Part shown: piece after piece, positions 1-10,233 of the stretch
Numbering within the stretch: position 1 is the stretch's first letter
Layout: every line of letters begins with the position of its first letter
Source: Halovulum dunhuangense
GTDB lineage: Bacteria > Pseudomonadota > Alphaproteobacteria > Rhodobacterales > Rhodobacteraceae
Length of the DNA: 64,000 bases
NCBI RefSeq assembly: GCF_013093415.1
Contig: NZ_JABFBC010000001.1
Span: 1,922,001-1,986,000 of the forward strand
Reading direction: 5' to 3'
Translations under genes and position numbers: made by a program
The notes under the pieces: generated by a model
Seen by the model: the letters and a program-made list of their open reading frames with translations, nothing else
Databases searched by the model: none
What the model was told of the DNA's origin: nothing

Positions 1-268
1 CGATCTCGATGTTGCCATGACCCGAGATGATGACCACCGGGATCGCGGGATTGTCCCGGCGCACGGATTTCAGGATGTCGATACCGTCGAGCTTCGAGTC
101 CTTCAGCCAGATGTCGAGGATGATCAGGTCGGGCGGCTCTCGGTTGATCTCGGTGAACGCGCTGTCGCTGTCCCAGGCAAGCCGCACGCTGTGGCCCTCG
201 TCGCGGAGGATGTCGCCGACCAGCTCGCGGATGTCCCGCTCGTCATCCACTACAAGAATGTCACCCAT
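1..268 (-). CDS. ntrX: Nitrogen regulation response regulator NtrX, N-terminal part (cut by window edge)
   Basis: This is the receiver domain of the response regulator paired with NtrY; the rest lies outside the window. The translation starts MGDILVVDDERDIRELVGDIL, giving the acidic DD pair. The phospho-acceptor aspartate sits in a DLIILDIWL-type motif, and an SGHGNIEI stretch follows as in NtrX. The ATG at 268 lies 27 bp downstream of the ntrY stop on the same strand, so it is the last visible gene of the dusB-ntrBC-ntrYX run. Only about 89 codons are visible, so the AAA+ and DNA-binding parts cannot be judged. Confidence 0.93.
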   Translation of the reverse strand, partial: MGDILVVDDERDIRELVGDILRDEGHSVRLAWDSDSAFTEINREPPDLIILDIWLKDSKLDGIDILKSVRRDNPAIPVVIISGHGNIEI

Positions 269-295
269 GGCATCCGCCCCCCGATCTAGTCTTTT

Positions 296-2557
296 TCATG
301 CAACATGCGCCTCTGGCGCAGGCTCGCCCGCAAGCCGGTCCTCGCCGATGGGCAGCACGATCCGTGCCTCGGCGCCCAGATGCCCGTCGGGGGCGAAACA
401 GGGCGCGTCCATCAGTTCCAGCTGGCCGGAATGCTCCTCGATGATCTTGCGCACGATCGACAGTCCCAGCCCGGTGCCCTTCTCCTTATGCGTGACGTAA
501 GGCTCGAACAAGCGGGTGCGCTGCGCCGGCAGTCCGGCGCCATTGTCCTGGATCTGGATGAGAAGCGCGCCCTCGATATCCGTCACCAGTACCCGGATCT
601 CTGGCGCGTAGCCATCAGAGCCGTTATTTTTGACATGCTCGTCAATCGCTTCCGTCGCGTTCTTCAGAAGATTGGTCAGCGCCTGGCTCATCATCGTCTC
701 GTCGATGCTGGCCATCACCGGGTGCGTCGGCGCCTCGAGCGCGAAGCGGATATCGGACCTTGCGCTTTCCTGAAGCAGCACCGCCGATCGGATCACCGCC
801 ATCAGGTCGGCGATGCGACGCTCCGGCGCGGGCATCCGCGCGAACTTGGAAAACTCGTCCACGATCCGGCGCAGATCGCCGGTCTGGCGGATGATCACGT
901 CGGAATACTGCTCCAGCGTCTCGCGCTGGTCGCCGACGATGGGGCCGAACTTGCGCCTGAGGCGTTCCGCCGAAAGCTGGATCGGGGTGAGCGGGTTCTT
1001 GATCTCGTGCGCGATGCGGCGCGCGACGTCGCCCCAGGCGGCCATGCGCTGCGCCGATACCAGGTCCGACACGTCGTCGAAGGTCACAACGAACCCCTCG
1101 ACCTGCCCGTCAGAACCGGCGCGGGTGGACATGCGCACCAGCAGCACCTCCTCGCGACCGCCGCGGACCAGCCGGACCTCGCCCTGGGTGACGGCACCGA
1201 TCCGCCGCTCCAGCCGGTCGAACAGGGCCGCGAATTCCGGGATCGCCTCGGCCAGCGGCACCGACCCCGGCGCAAGGTCGTGCAGGGCAAGGTGTTCCGT
1301 CGCCGCGGAATTCGCCATCTCGATCCGGCCCTGCGCGTCGAGCCCGACCACGCCCGCGGTCACGCTCGACAGGATGCTGTCGAACAGGCGGCGGCGGCGC
1401 TCGGTCTCGCGGTTGGCCTCGACCAGGGCGTCGCGCTGCCCCTTCACCTGCCGGGTCATGCGGTTGAACACGCGGCCCAGCATGGCGATCTCGTCCTCGC
1501 CCTTGTCCTCGGGCACCTGCACGTCCAGATCCCCCGCGCCCACCCGCTGCGCGGCCGACGCCAGCCGGCCCACGGGCCGCGACAGCCGTTCGGCGAACCA
1601 CAGGCCCAGCCAGATCGCGGCGAGAATGACGATCAGGGCGAAGCCCAGGTAGATCAGCGCGAACTCGAACAGCAGCCGCCCGCGGTCGCGTTCGAGCTGC
1701 TGGTAAAGCCCCACCGTCTCGCGCGTTTCGTCCAGAAGGTTCAGGATGTCGCCGTCCACGTCGCGGGTGACATAGAGATAGCGGTCCGGATAGGCCGAAA
1801 GCGCCAGCAGCGCCCGGAACTCGAAGTTGACCGTATCCTCGATGATGACCGTCTCTCCGGCGGCGGCGCGCGCGATCTCCTCGGGCAAGGGGGGCTCGTA
1901 GTCGAACAGGTAGCTGCGGTCCCCCCGCGCGCGCAGGTCGCCCGCCCCGTCGATCACGAAGGCCTCGGGCAGCTCGCGCTGCATCTGCACCTGCCCGCGG
2001 TTCAGCAACTCGCGGAACTGCGAGGGCGTGATCAGGGGAAAGCGCTCGCGCTGGCCGTTCAGGAACCGCGCGAGGATCTGCGCATCCGCCATCAGGTTCG
2101 AGCGGTGCTCTTCCTCATAGGCCTCGGCCGCGGCAAGCGAGTTGCCCACCACGTTGCGCACCCGGTCGGAAAACCAGCCCTCCAGCCCGAAATTGAGCGT
2201 CAGCGTGGCGAACACGGCCACAAGGATGGTGGGCAGCAGCGCGATGATCGCGAAGACGCCCATCAGCCGCATGTGCAGGCGCGAGCCCGCGGAATCGCGC
2301 CGCCGCGCCCCGAAGGTGGCGGCCACGCGGTGCGCGACCAGGCCCGCGACCAGCAGCACATAGACGAAATCGACCAGAAGGATCGGGCGCAGCAGCCGTT
2401 CCTCGAGAACCGAGCCCGCGCCCAGCGCAAGCCCCGTCAGAACGGCAAGAACCGGGCCGAGCGCCACCAGCGTCAGCGTCAGGGTGTTTCGCGTGCGGCG
2501 CTCGCGCAGGATTCGGTTGACCGAGTCCGTCAGGCGAAGCGTCTGACTCTGTTGCAC
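296..2557 (-). CDS. ntrY: Nitrogen regulation sensor histidine kinase NtrY
   Basis: Membrane-bound sensor kinase of the NtrYX system, which in alphaproteobacteria links nitrogen, redox and envelope cues. The 753-residue product has three hydrophobic segments near residues 25-47, 56-80 and 97-123, an extracytoplasmic region, and a further membrane segment near 296-322. Then come a HAMP segment, a PAS domain from about 390, and a HisKA box with the phosphorylated His near 517 (RRIAHEIKNPL). An HATPase domain follows, with an N box (LTNLLKNATEA) and a GTGLGLSIV G box. The start codon appears to be GTG, with no clear Shine-Dalgarno sequence, 41 bp after the ntrC stop, so translation is probably coupled to the operon. 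Order and length match Rhodobacterales NtrY. Confidence 0.95.
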   Translation of the reverse strand: MQQSQTLRLTDSVNRILRERRTRNTLTLTLVALGPVLAVLTGLALGAGSVLEERLLRPILLVDFVYVLLVAGLVAHRVAATFGARRRDSAGSRLHMRLMGVFAIIALLPTILVAVFATLTLNFGLEGWFSDRVRNVVGNSLAAAEAYEEEHRSNLMADAQILARFLNGQRERFPLITPSQFRELLNRGQVQMQRELPEAFVIDGAGDLRARGDRSYLFDYEPPLPEEIARAAAGETVIIEDTVNFEFRALLALSAYPDRYLYVTRDVDGDILNLLDETRETVGLYQQLERDRGRLLFEFALIYLGFALIVILAAIWLGLWFAERLSRPVGRLASAAQRVGAGDLDVQVPEDKGEDEIAMLGRVFNRMTRQVKGQRDALVEANRETERRRRLFDSILSSVTAGVVGLDAQGRIEMANSAATEHLALHDLAPGSVPLAEAIPEFAALFDRLERRIGAVTQGEVRLVRGGREEVLLVRMSTRAGSDGQVEGFVVTFDDVSDLVSAQRMAAWGDVARRIAHEIKNPLTPIQLSAERLRRKFGPIVGDQRETLEQYSDVIIRQTGDLRRIVDEFSKFARMPAPERRIADLMAVIRSAVLLQESARSDIRFALEAPTHPVMASIDETMMSQALTNLLKNATEAIDEHVKNNGSDGYAPEIRVLVTDIEGALLIQIQDNGAGLPAQRTRLFEPYVTHKEKGTGLGLSIVRKIIEEHSGQLELMDAPCFAPDGHLGAEARIVLPIGEDRLAGEPAPEAHVA

Positions 2558-2598
2558 TTTTGGAACAGACCTGTGGTTATCCGGCGTCTGTGGCCAGA

Positions 2599-4040
2599 CT
2601 ACATCATTTTCTTGCCACGTGTCACCGCAATGTCCAGATCCTGTATCTTCTTTCGAAGGGTATTCCGGTTGATGCCCAGAAGCTCGGCGGTCCGCACCTG
2701 GTTGCCGCGCGTGGCCGACAGCGACAGCGCGATCAGGGGCAGCTCCACTTCCTTCAGGATGCGGTCGTAAAGCCCCGGCGGCGGCAGGCTGTCGCCATGC
2801 AGGTCGAAATACCGCTTCAGATGGCTTTCGATCGCCTGGCTCAGCTTCTGGCTTTTCGCGCCCGTCGGGCTGCTGACGGAACTGGGCCGCGCCTTGATTT
2901 CCTGAAGCACGACCGCCGCCGAGATGATCTCGTCTGGGCAGAGCACGGCAAGCCGCTTCATCAGGTTTTCCAACTCGCGCACGTTGCCCGACCAGTCGAG
3001 CTTGCGCAGCTCGTCCAGCGCCTCGGGGGCGATGGTCTTGCGCGGCAGCCCCTCGCCTTCGGCGTTGCGCAGGAAGTGGCGCGCAAGGTCGGGGATGTCG
3101 TCAAGCCGGTCCCGCAGGGGCGGCAGGCGCACCGGCACCACGTTCAGCCGGTAGAACAGGTCCTCGCGGAAGCGGCCCTCGTTCACCAGCGTGCGCAGGT
3201 CCTGGTGGGTCGCGGCGATGATGCGTGCATTGGCGCGCAGCGTCTCGCGCCCGCCGACGCGGGAATATTCGTTGTCCTGAAGCACGCGCAGCAGCCGCGT
3301 CTGGGCCGCCACCGGCATGTCGCCCACCTCGTCGAGAAACAGCGTGCCCCCCGCGGCCTGCTCGAACTTGCCGGCGCCATCCGGGCCGGGCTGGGCGGCG
3401 GTGCCGAACATCTCGACCTCGATCATGTCCGACGGGATCGAGGCCATGTTGATCGCCACGAACGGCCCGTTCTTGCGCAGGCCGAAATTGTGCAGCGCAC
3501 GGGCGACCAGTTCCTTGCCGGTGCCGCTCTCGCCCGAGATCATCACGCCCAGATCGGTCGTCATCAGCCGCGCCATGATGCGATAGACGTCCTGCATGGC
3601 CGGGGAACGACCGATCAGCGGCAGCGGCTGCGCCTTGTCCTCCGGCCGCTCCTCGCCGGTTCCCGTCCCGCGCCGCTTCTGGCGGGTCAGCGCCTTGTTG
3701 ACCTGGCTCAGAACCTCGCGCAGGTCAAAGGGCTTGGGGATGTATTCATAGGCGCCCACTTCCGTCGCGCGGATCGCGGTCATCATGGTGTTCTGCGCCG
3801 ACATCACGATCACCGGCAGGTCGGGGCGCTTGCGGTGGATCGCCGGCAACAGGTCGAGCGCATCGCCGTCGGGCATCATCACGTCCGACACGACGCAATC
3901 CCCCTCCCCCTCCTCGATCCAGCGCCACAGGGTCGAGATGGTGCCGGTCGAACGCACCCGGCAGCCGGCCCGGGTCAGGGCCTGGCTCAGAACGGTGCGG
4001 ATGGTGCGGTCGTCATCCGCGACGATCACCGTGCCTTCCA

Positions 4041-4041
<1 letters not shown>
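2599..4041 (-). CDS. ntrC: Nitrogen regulation protein NtrC lacking the GAFTGA sigma-54 contact motif
   Basis: Response regulator that switches on nitrogen-limitation genes when phosphorylated by NtrB. The receiver domain has DD at 10-11, phospho-acceptor Asp near 53 and Lys near 103. The AAA+ domain has Walker A GESGTGKE near 170-177 and Walker [12 protein letters not shown] near 231-241. A Fis-type helix-turn-helix closes the protein ([20 protein letters not shown]). Between Walker A and B, where sigma-54 activators carry GAFTGA, the sequence reads [19 protein letters not shown], so the loop is absent. Rhodobacter capsulatus NtrC is known to lack this motif and to activate the housekeeping sigma-70 holoenzyme; the same is inferred here. 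The ATG at 4041 overlaps the ntrB stop by 1 bp. Confidence 0.96.
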
Positions 4042-5140
<1,099 letters not shown>

Positions 5141-5144
<4 letters not shown>

Positions 5145-6127
5145 GCGGCCCTCCGCGGTGCCGGCGCATCGGCAAGATGGGCAATGGCCGCCAGCACTGC
5201 CTCGGGCCGTTTCGCGGTCAGGATCTCGCGTCTGAGTGCTGTCGGCGTGTCCAGCCGGTCCATGTACCAGCCCAGGTGCTTGCGGGCGCAGCGCAGGCCC
5301 AGCTCCTGGCCGTAGAAATCCAGCATCGCCTCGTAATGTTCCGAAATCATGTCGGAAAGCGCGGCTCCTGCGGGAATGTCGGGGGGCGGCGTGCCGTGCA
5401 GTTCCGCCGCCACTTCGGCCAGCATCCAGGGCGCGCCCTGCGCGCCGCGCCCGATCATCACGCCGTCGGCGCCCGAGGCATCGAGCGCCTTGCGCGCGCT
5501 GGCCGCATCCACGATGTCGCCATTGGCGACCAGCGGCACCGTCACCGCCTCCTTCACCGGGGCAATGGCGGCCCAGTCGGCCTGGCCCTTGTAGAACTGG
5601 CAGCGCGTGCGCCCGTGCACGGTGATCATCGCGACCCCGGCCGCCTCGGCCCTTGCGGCGATCTCGGGCGCGTTCAGGCTGTCGTCGTCCCATCCGAGCC
5701 GCATCTTCAGCGTGACCGGCACATCGACGGCCGCAACCACCGCCTCGATCAGCGACAGGGCGTGATCGGGTTCGCGCATCAGGGCCGAACCCGACCAGCC
5801 ATTCGTCACCTTCTTGGCGGGGCAGCCCATGTTGATGTCGATCACGCGCGCGCCCTCTCCGGCGCACAGGCGCGCCGCCTCGGCCATCCAGCGCGCTTCC
5901 CGCCCGGCGATCTGTACGGATGTGTTGGCGACCCCCAGCCCCAGGGCTGCTCGGGCACGCGCCGCCGGTTTTTCCTGCACCATCTCCTGGCTTGCCACCA
6001 TTTCAGACACCACAAGCCCCGCACCGAAGCGTGCGACAAGGCTTCTGAACGGAACATCCGTGATTCCAGCCATCGGTGCCAGAAAAACAGGCGGGTCATA
6101 GCTGCATGCACCCAAGGTGATCGGCAA
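5141..6127 (-). CDS. dusB: tRNA-dihydrouridine synthase B (NifR3)
   Basis: FMN-dependent reductase that converts uridine to dihydrouridine in tRNA; historically nifR3 because it heads the ntrB-ntrC operon in Rhodobacter. The protein shows the N-terminal FLAPMAGITDVPFR motif, the catalytic Cys near 102 in NMGCPAKKVTNG, and HGRTRCQFYKG and GRGAQGAPW motifs. Length is 328 residues, normal for DusB. The start codon appears to be TTG at 6127 with AAGGAA upstream; the next in-frame ATG falls inside the APMAGITD motif and is too far in. A promoter at 6157-6185 drives the operon. The stop overlaps ntrB (ATGA). Confidence 0.95.
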
Positions 6128-6156
6128 TTGATTATTCCTTGTGCAGTTTGCCTGAA

Positions 6157-6185
6157 TACATAGCCGGATGTGGACGTTTCAGCAA
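6157..6185 (-). promoter_or_regulatory. Promoter of the dusB-ntrB-ntrC-ntrY-ntrX operon
   Basis: Read on the minus strand, TTGCTG (-35, 6180-6185) is separated by exactly 17 bp from TATGTA (-10, 6157-6162). The dusB start codon follows about 30 bp downstream. This is a good match to a housekeeping sigma-70 promoter; no experimental start site is known. Confidence 0.5.
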
Positions 6186-6247
6186 TCCGCTTGTGCCCGC
6201 ATGGCGGCTCTGATTTTGATACATGCACCATTCTTGACGAGGGGCCG

Positions 6248-7399
6248 ATGGATTTTGCCGCTTTGATCGTCGCCGCCGGCAAGGGAGTGCGCGCGGGCGG
6301 CGGGATGCCCAAGCAGTATCGCGACCTGCGCGGGCAGGCGGTTCTGGCGCGCACCATCGCGGCCTTTCTCGACCACCCCTTCTGCCGTGCGGTCCAGGTG
6401 GTGATCGGCCCCGAGGACCGCGCCCTTTACGACGCGGCGACAGCAAGCCTGCACCCGGCACGGCTGCTGCCCCCCGTCACCGGCGGCGACACGCGCTCGG
6501 CCTCGGTCCGGCGGGGGCTTGCCGCGCTTTCCACCATGGAGCCGCCGGCGGTGCTGATCCATGACGCCGCCCGCCCCTTCCTCGGCCACGCGGTGATCGA
6601 CCGGGTGCTTGGCGGCATCGGGCCGGGGCATGCGGCCTTTCCGGCGCTGCCCATCGTGGATGCGCTCTGGCGGGCCGAACATGGGCAGGTCACGGCCCCC
6701 CACCCGCGCGAGAACCTGTGGCGCGCGCAGACCCCGCAGGGCTTTCTCTATCGCGACATCGTGGCCGCGCACGACGCTGCCCAGGGCCCCGCCGATGACG
6801 ATGTCGCCATCGCGCGGGCGGCGGGTCTTGCGGTTTCGGTCGTGTTGGGGGATGGAAACAACTTCAAGATCACGCTGCCGCAGGATTTCGACCGGGCCGA
6901 GAGATTGTTGAGGGAAGAGATGGACATACGCACCGGGAACGGCTTCGACGTGCACGCCTTCGCGCCGGGGGATCAGGTGATCCTGAACGGGGTCCGCATC
7001 CCTTTCGACAAGGCGCTTTCTGGGCATTCCGATGCCGATGTCGGCATGCACGCGCTGACCGACGCCATATTCGGCGCTCTGGCCGAGGGGGATATCGGCC
7101 AATGGTTCCCCCCTTCGGATCCGCAGTGGAAGGGGGCCGCCTCGCACATCTTTCTCGAAAAGGCGGTGGAGCGGGCGACGGCGCGGGGCTTCCGCATCAC
7201 CAGTCTCGACTGCACCCTGATCTGCGAGGCGCCCAAGATCGGCCCGCATGCGGCGGCCATGCGCGAAAGCCTGTCGCGCATCACCGGGGTGGAGGTCGAG
7301 CGCATCAGCGTCAAGGCCACCACCACCGAGCGGCTGGGCTTCCCCGGCCGCGGCGAGGGGATCGCGGCATTGGCGACCGCGACGCTGGTCGGCGCATGA
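6248..7399 (+). CDS. ispDF: Bifunctional IspD/IspF enzyme of the MEP isoprenoid pathway
   Basis: Fusion of 2-C-methyl-D-erythritol 4-phosphate cytidylyltransferase (IspD, residues 1 to about 222) and 2-C-methyl-D-erythritol 2,4-cyclodiphosphate synthase (IspF, from about Met225). IspD motifs are AALIVAAGKGVRAGGGMPKQ and IHDAARPFL. IspF shows GNGFDVHAF (metal ligands Asp and His), SGHSDADVGMHALTDA and a C-terminal ERLGFPGRGEGIAALA. The fusion is usual in many alphaproteobacteria. The frame extends upstream to 6170, but MDFAALIVAAGKG at 6248 matches the family start. The stop overlaps pgpA by 4 bp (ATGA), so the two genes are coupled. Confidence 0.95.
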   Translation: MDFAALIVAAGKGVRAGGGMPKQYRDLRGQAVLARTIAAFLDHPFCRAVQVVIGPEDRALYDAATASLHPARLLPPVTGGDTRSASVRRGLAALSTMEPPAVLIHDAARPFLGHAVIDRVLGGIGPGHAAFPALPIVDALWRAEHGQVTAPHPRENLWRAQTPQGFLYRDIVAAHDAAQGPADDDVAIARAAGLAVSVVLGDGNNFKITLPQDFDRAERLLREEMDIRTGNGFDVHAFAPGDQVILNGVRIPFDKALSGHSDADVGMHALTDAIFGALAEGDIGQWFPPSDPQWKGAASHIFLEKAVERATARGFRITSLDCTLICEAPKIGPHAAAMRESLSRITGVEVERISVKATTTERLGFPGRGEGIAALATATLVGA

Positions 7400-7890
7400 T
7401 CCGGGCGATCGTCACCTTCGGCTATGTCGGTCTGATCCCCAGGGCGCCGGGGACCTTCGGCACGCTTGCGGCGCTTCCCGTGGGCTATGCGCTGCATGTG
7501 CTTGGCGGCTTCCCGCTGCTGGTGATCGCGACGCTTGCGGTTTTCGTCCTTGGCTACTGGGCGACGGTCCGGGCGATCGCGGATGACCCCACGGCCGATC
7601 CGGGCTGGATCGTGGTGGACGAGGTCGTGGGCCTGTGGATCGCGCTTTTCCCGCTGTCCTTCGGGCTCTGGCATGCGGGGGCGGCCCCGATGCTGTTTCC
7701 CTGGCCGGGCTGGGTCGGCGCCTTCGTCATGTTCCGCCTGTTCGACATCCTGAAACCCTGGCCCGTCAGCCGCGTCGACGCCATGCACGGGGCGGCGGGC
7801 GTGATGCTCGACGATGTGGCCGCGGGCGTGATGGCGGCGCTGGTCGTGGCGCTGGCCGCCTTCATCGCACACGGGATGATGGGCGCATGA
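7396..7890 (+). CDS. pgpA: Phosphatidylglycerophosphatase A
   Basis: Membrane phosphatase that removes the phosphate of phosphatidylglycerophosphate to give phosphatidylglycerol. The 164-residue protein has the family motifs PRAPGTFGTLAALP near the N-terminus, VDEVVGLWIAL in the middle, and FRLFDILKPWPV followed by GVMLDDVAAGV. It contains several hydrophobic segments consistent with an inner membrane protein. It overlaps both its neighbours by ATGA junctions (ispDF upstream, pncC downstream), forming a three-gene operon. Confidence 0.93.
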   Translation: MIRAIVTFGYVGLIPRAPGTFGTLAALPVGYALHVLGGFPLLVIATLAVFVLGYWATVRAIADDPTADPGWIVVDEVVGLWIALFPLSFGLWHAGAAPMLFPWPGWVGAFVMFRLFDILKPWPVSRVDAMHGAAGVMLDDVAAGVMAALVVALAAFIAHGMMGA

Positions 7891-8372
7891 GCCGCGCCGC
7901 CGAGGTGCTGGACGCCTGCCGCGCGCGGGGCTGGCATGTGGCGACCGCCGAAAGCTGCACGGGCGGGCTCATCATGGGGGCGCTGACCGATGTGGCGGGC
8001 TCGTCCGACGTGGTCGAGCGCGGCTTCGTCACCTATTCCAACGCCGCCAAGATCGAGATGCTGGGCGTCCGCCCCGAGACGCTCGACGCGGTCGGCGCCG
8101 TGTCCGAGGATGTCGCGCGGCAGATGGCCGAAGGCGCACTGAACCGTTCCCCCGCGGATATCGCCGTCTCGGTCACCGGGATCGCTGGCCCGGGCGGATC
8201 GGCTTTCAAGCCCGAGGGGCTGGTCTGGTTCGGGCTGGCGGCAAGGGGGCGCCCTGCCCTGACCCTGCGGCGCGAATTCGGGGCGATCGGCCGGGCGCAT
8301 GTGCGCGCAAGTTCCGTGGAACAGGCGCTGGACCTGCTGCTGGCCGCGGCCCGCGATCAGCGCCTGCCGTAA
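7887..8372 (+). CDS. pncC: Nicotinamide-nucleotide amidohydrolase (CinA C-terminal family, PncC)
   Basis: Deamidates nicotinamide mononucleotide to nicotinate mononucleotide in the pyridine nucleotide cycle; stand-alone version of the CinA C-terminal domain. Motifs visible are TAESCTGG, AGSSDVVERGFVTYSN and VTGIAGPGGSAFKPEG, giving a full-length 161-residue protein. The ATG overlaps the pgpA stop by 4 bp. The 3' end overlaps the convergent COQ10-like gene by 16 bp. Confidence 0.9.
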   Translation: MSRAAEVLDACRARGWHVATAESCTGGLIMGALTDVAGSSDVVERGFVTYSNAAKIEMLGVRPETLDAVGAVSEDVARQMAEGALNRSPADIAVSVTGIAGPGGSAFKPEGLVWFGLAARGRPALTLRREFGAIGRAHVRASSVEQALDLLLAAARDQRLP

Positions 8373-8809
8373 AGTGCCGCCGCCCGCGCCTCGAAGGCGC
8401 GCACGATGCGCTGCATCGCCTCGTTGAACACCACGCCGATGATCGCCTGCAAGGTGCGCGAACGGAACTCGAAATCCACGAAGAAGCGGACCCGGCAGCG
8501 ATCCTCGCCCAGGGTCTCGAATTCCCAGTGGTTGTTGAGGTAGCGGAACGGCCCTTCCAGGTACTCAACGTCGATCTTGCGCGCCTCGGGGTTCAGGGTC
8601 ACGCGGCTGCCGAAACGTTCGCGGAACACCTTGAAGGATACGATCAGGTCCGCGTCGATCCGCTGGCCGTCGGGGATGTCCGTCACCTGCCGGATCCGCG
8701 CCGCGCTTACCCAGGGCAGGAACTGCGGATAGCTTTCGATATCGGCCACCAGCGCATAAAGCTGGTCGGCGCTGTAGGGCATCTCTCGGTTTTCGCTGTG
8801 CTTCGGCAT
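8357..8809 (-). CDS. COQ10/RatA-like SRPBCC (START) domain protein, probable ubiquinone-binding
   Basis: Single-domain START-fold protein of 150 residues. Family motifs are the N-terminal [22 protein letters not shown], a middle [14 protein letters not shown], and the C-terminal [19 protein letters not shown]. In alphaproteobacteria and mitochondria these proteins act as coenzyme Q chaperones; in E. coli the homologue was named RatA. Which role applies here cannot be told from sequence. It is convergent with pncC (16 bp overlap) and divergent from the phosphoribosyltransferase gene. Confidence 0.88.
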   Translation of the reverse strand: MPKHSENREMPYSADQLYALVADIESYPQFLPWVSAARIRQVTDIPDGQRIDADLIVSFKVFRERFGSRVTLNPEARKIDVEYLEGPFRYLNNHWEFETLGEDRCRVRFFVDFEFRSRTLQAIIGVVFNEAMQRIVRAFEARAAALYGRR

Positions 8810-8894
8810 GGGCGTCTATATGGCGGGTGGCTATCGGGTTGACAAAACCCCGGTTTGTCGCAGGCTGCGCCCCGGTACAGGCAAGGGGGTTCGA

Positions 8895-9437
8895 GTGCAA
8901 CCGGATCATTCCACTTACGTCATCGACGAGATGATCTCGGCCAAGTCGATCGCCGCCCGGGTCGAGGAACTGGCGCGCCAGATCTCGGCGCATTTCCGCG
9001 GCACGAACAAGCTGGTGGTGGTGGGGCTTCTGCGCGGCTCTTTCGTCTTCATCGCGGACCTGGTGCGCGAGCTGGACCTGCCGGTCGAGGTGGATTTCCT
9101 CGAAGCCTCCTCCTACGGCAACGCCACGGAATCGAGCCGCGAGGTGCGCATCCTGAAAGACCTGCGCGGCGAGATCGAGGGCCGCGACGTGCTGGTGGTC
9201 GAGGACATCGTCGACACCGGCCACACGCTGAAACACGTTCTCGACATCCTGCGCACCCGGCATCCTGCCCGGCTGGAAGTCTGCGCCCTGCTCGACAAGC
9301 CCGCCCGCCGCGAGGTGGACATAAAGGCCACCTGGACCGGCTTCGAGATCCCCGACGAATTCGTGGTGGGCTACGGCATCGACTACGCGCAACGGAACCG
9401 CAACCTGCCGCATATCGGCAAGGTGCGGTTTTTATAA
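8895..9437 (+). CDS. hpt: Hypoxanthine phosphoribosyltransferase
   Basis: Purine salvage enzyme that joins hypoxanthine (and often guanine) to PRPP. The key PRPP loop is [14 protein letters not shown], preceded by [19 protein letters not shown] and followed by the [17 protein letters not shown]-terminus, all typical of Hpt. A GTG at 8895 with AAGGGGG about 7 bp upstream gives 180 residues, the usual length. The upstream in-frame extension to 8808 is not conserved-looking. A perfect -35 hexamer TTGACA lies at 8839-8844 but no convincing -10 follows. The stop overlaps the convergent AT-rich gene by 6 bp. Confidence 0.93.
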   Translation: MQPDHSTYVIDEMISAKSIAARVEELARQISAHFRGTNKLVVVGLLRGSFVFIADLVRELDLPVEVDFLEASSYGNATESSREVRILKDLRGEIEGRDVLVVEDIVDTGHTLKHVLDILRTRHPARLEVCALLDKPARREVDIKATWTGFEIPDEFVVGYGIDYAQRNRNLPHIGKVRFL

Positions 9438-10226
9438 ATACTTTCCTGGAGTTTCTTTAAATTCCAGAAATATTTTTTCTTGCTCTTTTGGCAACTTAAT
9501 ATTTTTATGCAGCCATTCAATTATTTTAATAACATCATGAATATCTTCCATATGTAGCTTCTTATTGCGGATTTGTTTTTCCAGTATTGATGTAGGCGAT
9601 GATGAGCCGGAGATAAAAAAGGCGAAGGATGTGTCGCTAATATTATCAATACCTTGAAAGATAATATTACCGTTTATGCTCGTGGTAGAGAAATCCAATT
9701 TCGCCATATCCTCGTAAATTTTTGATATTTTATCTGAAATAGATGTATTTTTCGAGCTTTTCTCTGAGTTTGTGCTTTGAATTAACTGCTCTAATCGAAG
9801 AACAAACTGGTCTATTTTTATGATGTCTTCAGCCTTTGTAAGATTTCCAAATGCATTATATCTGCTACTAGGGCTTGTAAATCTTTCAATTCGATCCAAG
9901 AATTTTAACGGACTTTCTTCCAGATAGTACTTTTCTTGAAAACTATCTGGCCTATTAAAGTAGAAATTTAATTCAATTATTTGACATAATTTTGTATATA
10001 GTGCCTTTAATCCGTGGTTATATTCCTTGACCGGTTTATTATTTATTAAAATCAATGACTTCATATACTTCTCGAGTGATTGCCCTGCGCTCCAGAAAAA
10101 ATTATGGTTAAGCTTGATATGAAAGCAGTACCTTGCAAGTAGATAGTCTTTTTGGGCCGGCTTATAAAAGGATTCGAATATGACTCGATCCTTAAAACTT
10201 TCTGGCTCATAGTATCTCGCAACCAC
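9432..10226 (-). CDS. AT-rich HEPN-like protein of unknown function (horizontally acquired)
   Basis: Unrecognised 264-residue protein. Residues about 20-75 resemble a HEPN helical domain: [30 protein letters not shown], then a YNHGLKALY stretch. The Rx4-6H ribonuclease motif of toxin-type HEPN proteins is not visible, so RNase activity is not supported. The rest is Asn/Lys/Ile-rich and unfamiliar, without signal peptide or membrane segment. Base composition is sharply unlike its neighbours: 16 G+C of 60 bases in 9481-9540 against 40 of 60 inside lipA at 10441-10500. It begins at a GTG 8 bp after the lipA stop on the same strand, with no Shine-Dalgarno site, and ends inside the hpt 3' end. A partner toxin or nucleotidyltransferase gene is absent. 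Confidence 0.72.
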   Translation of the reverse strand: MVARYYEPESFKDRVIFESFYKPAQKDYLLARYCFHIKLNHNFFWSAGQSLEKYMKSLILINNKPVKEYNHGLKALYTKLCQIIELNFYFNRPDSFQEKYYLEESPLKFLDRIERFTSPSSRYNAFGNLTKAEDIIKIDQFVLRLEQLIQSTNSEKSSKNTSISDKISKIYEDMAKLDFSTTSINGNIIFQGIDNISDTSFAFFISGSSSPTSILEKQIRNKKLHMEDIHDVIKIIEWLHKNIKLPKEQEKIFLEFKETPGKYL

Positions 10227-10233
10227 TAGAAGT

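Noticed and set aside
305-2770. Long plus-strand open frames opposite ntrY, ntrC, lpdA, queA, rne, accC and others
   Set aside because: They run antisense to clearly identified genes, are rich in Arg/His/Gln/Ala, and have no recognisable domains.
8839-8867. TTGACA at 8839-8844 as a full promoter for hpt
   Set aside because: The hexamer is perfect but 17-18 bp downstream reads AGGCTG/GGCTGC, which is not a credible -10; kept only as a note.
9432-10226. Toxin-antitoxin pair call for the HEPN-like gene
   Set aside because: The Rx4-6H motif is not visible and no MNT or other partner gene lies nearby.
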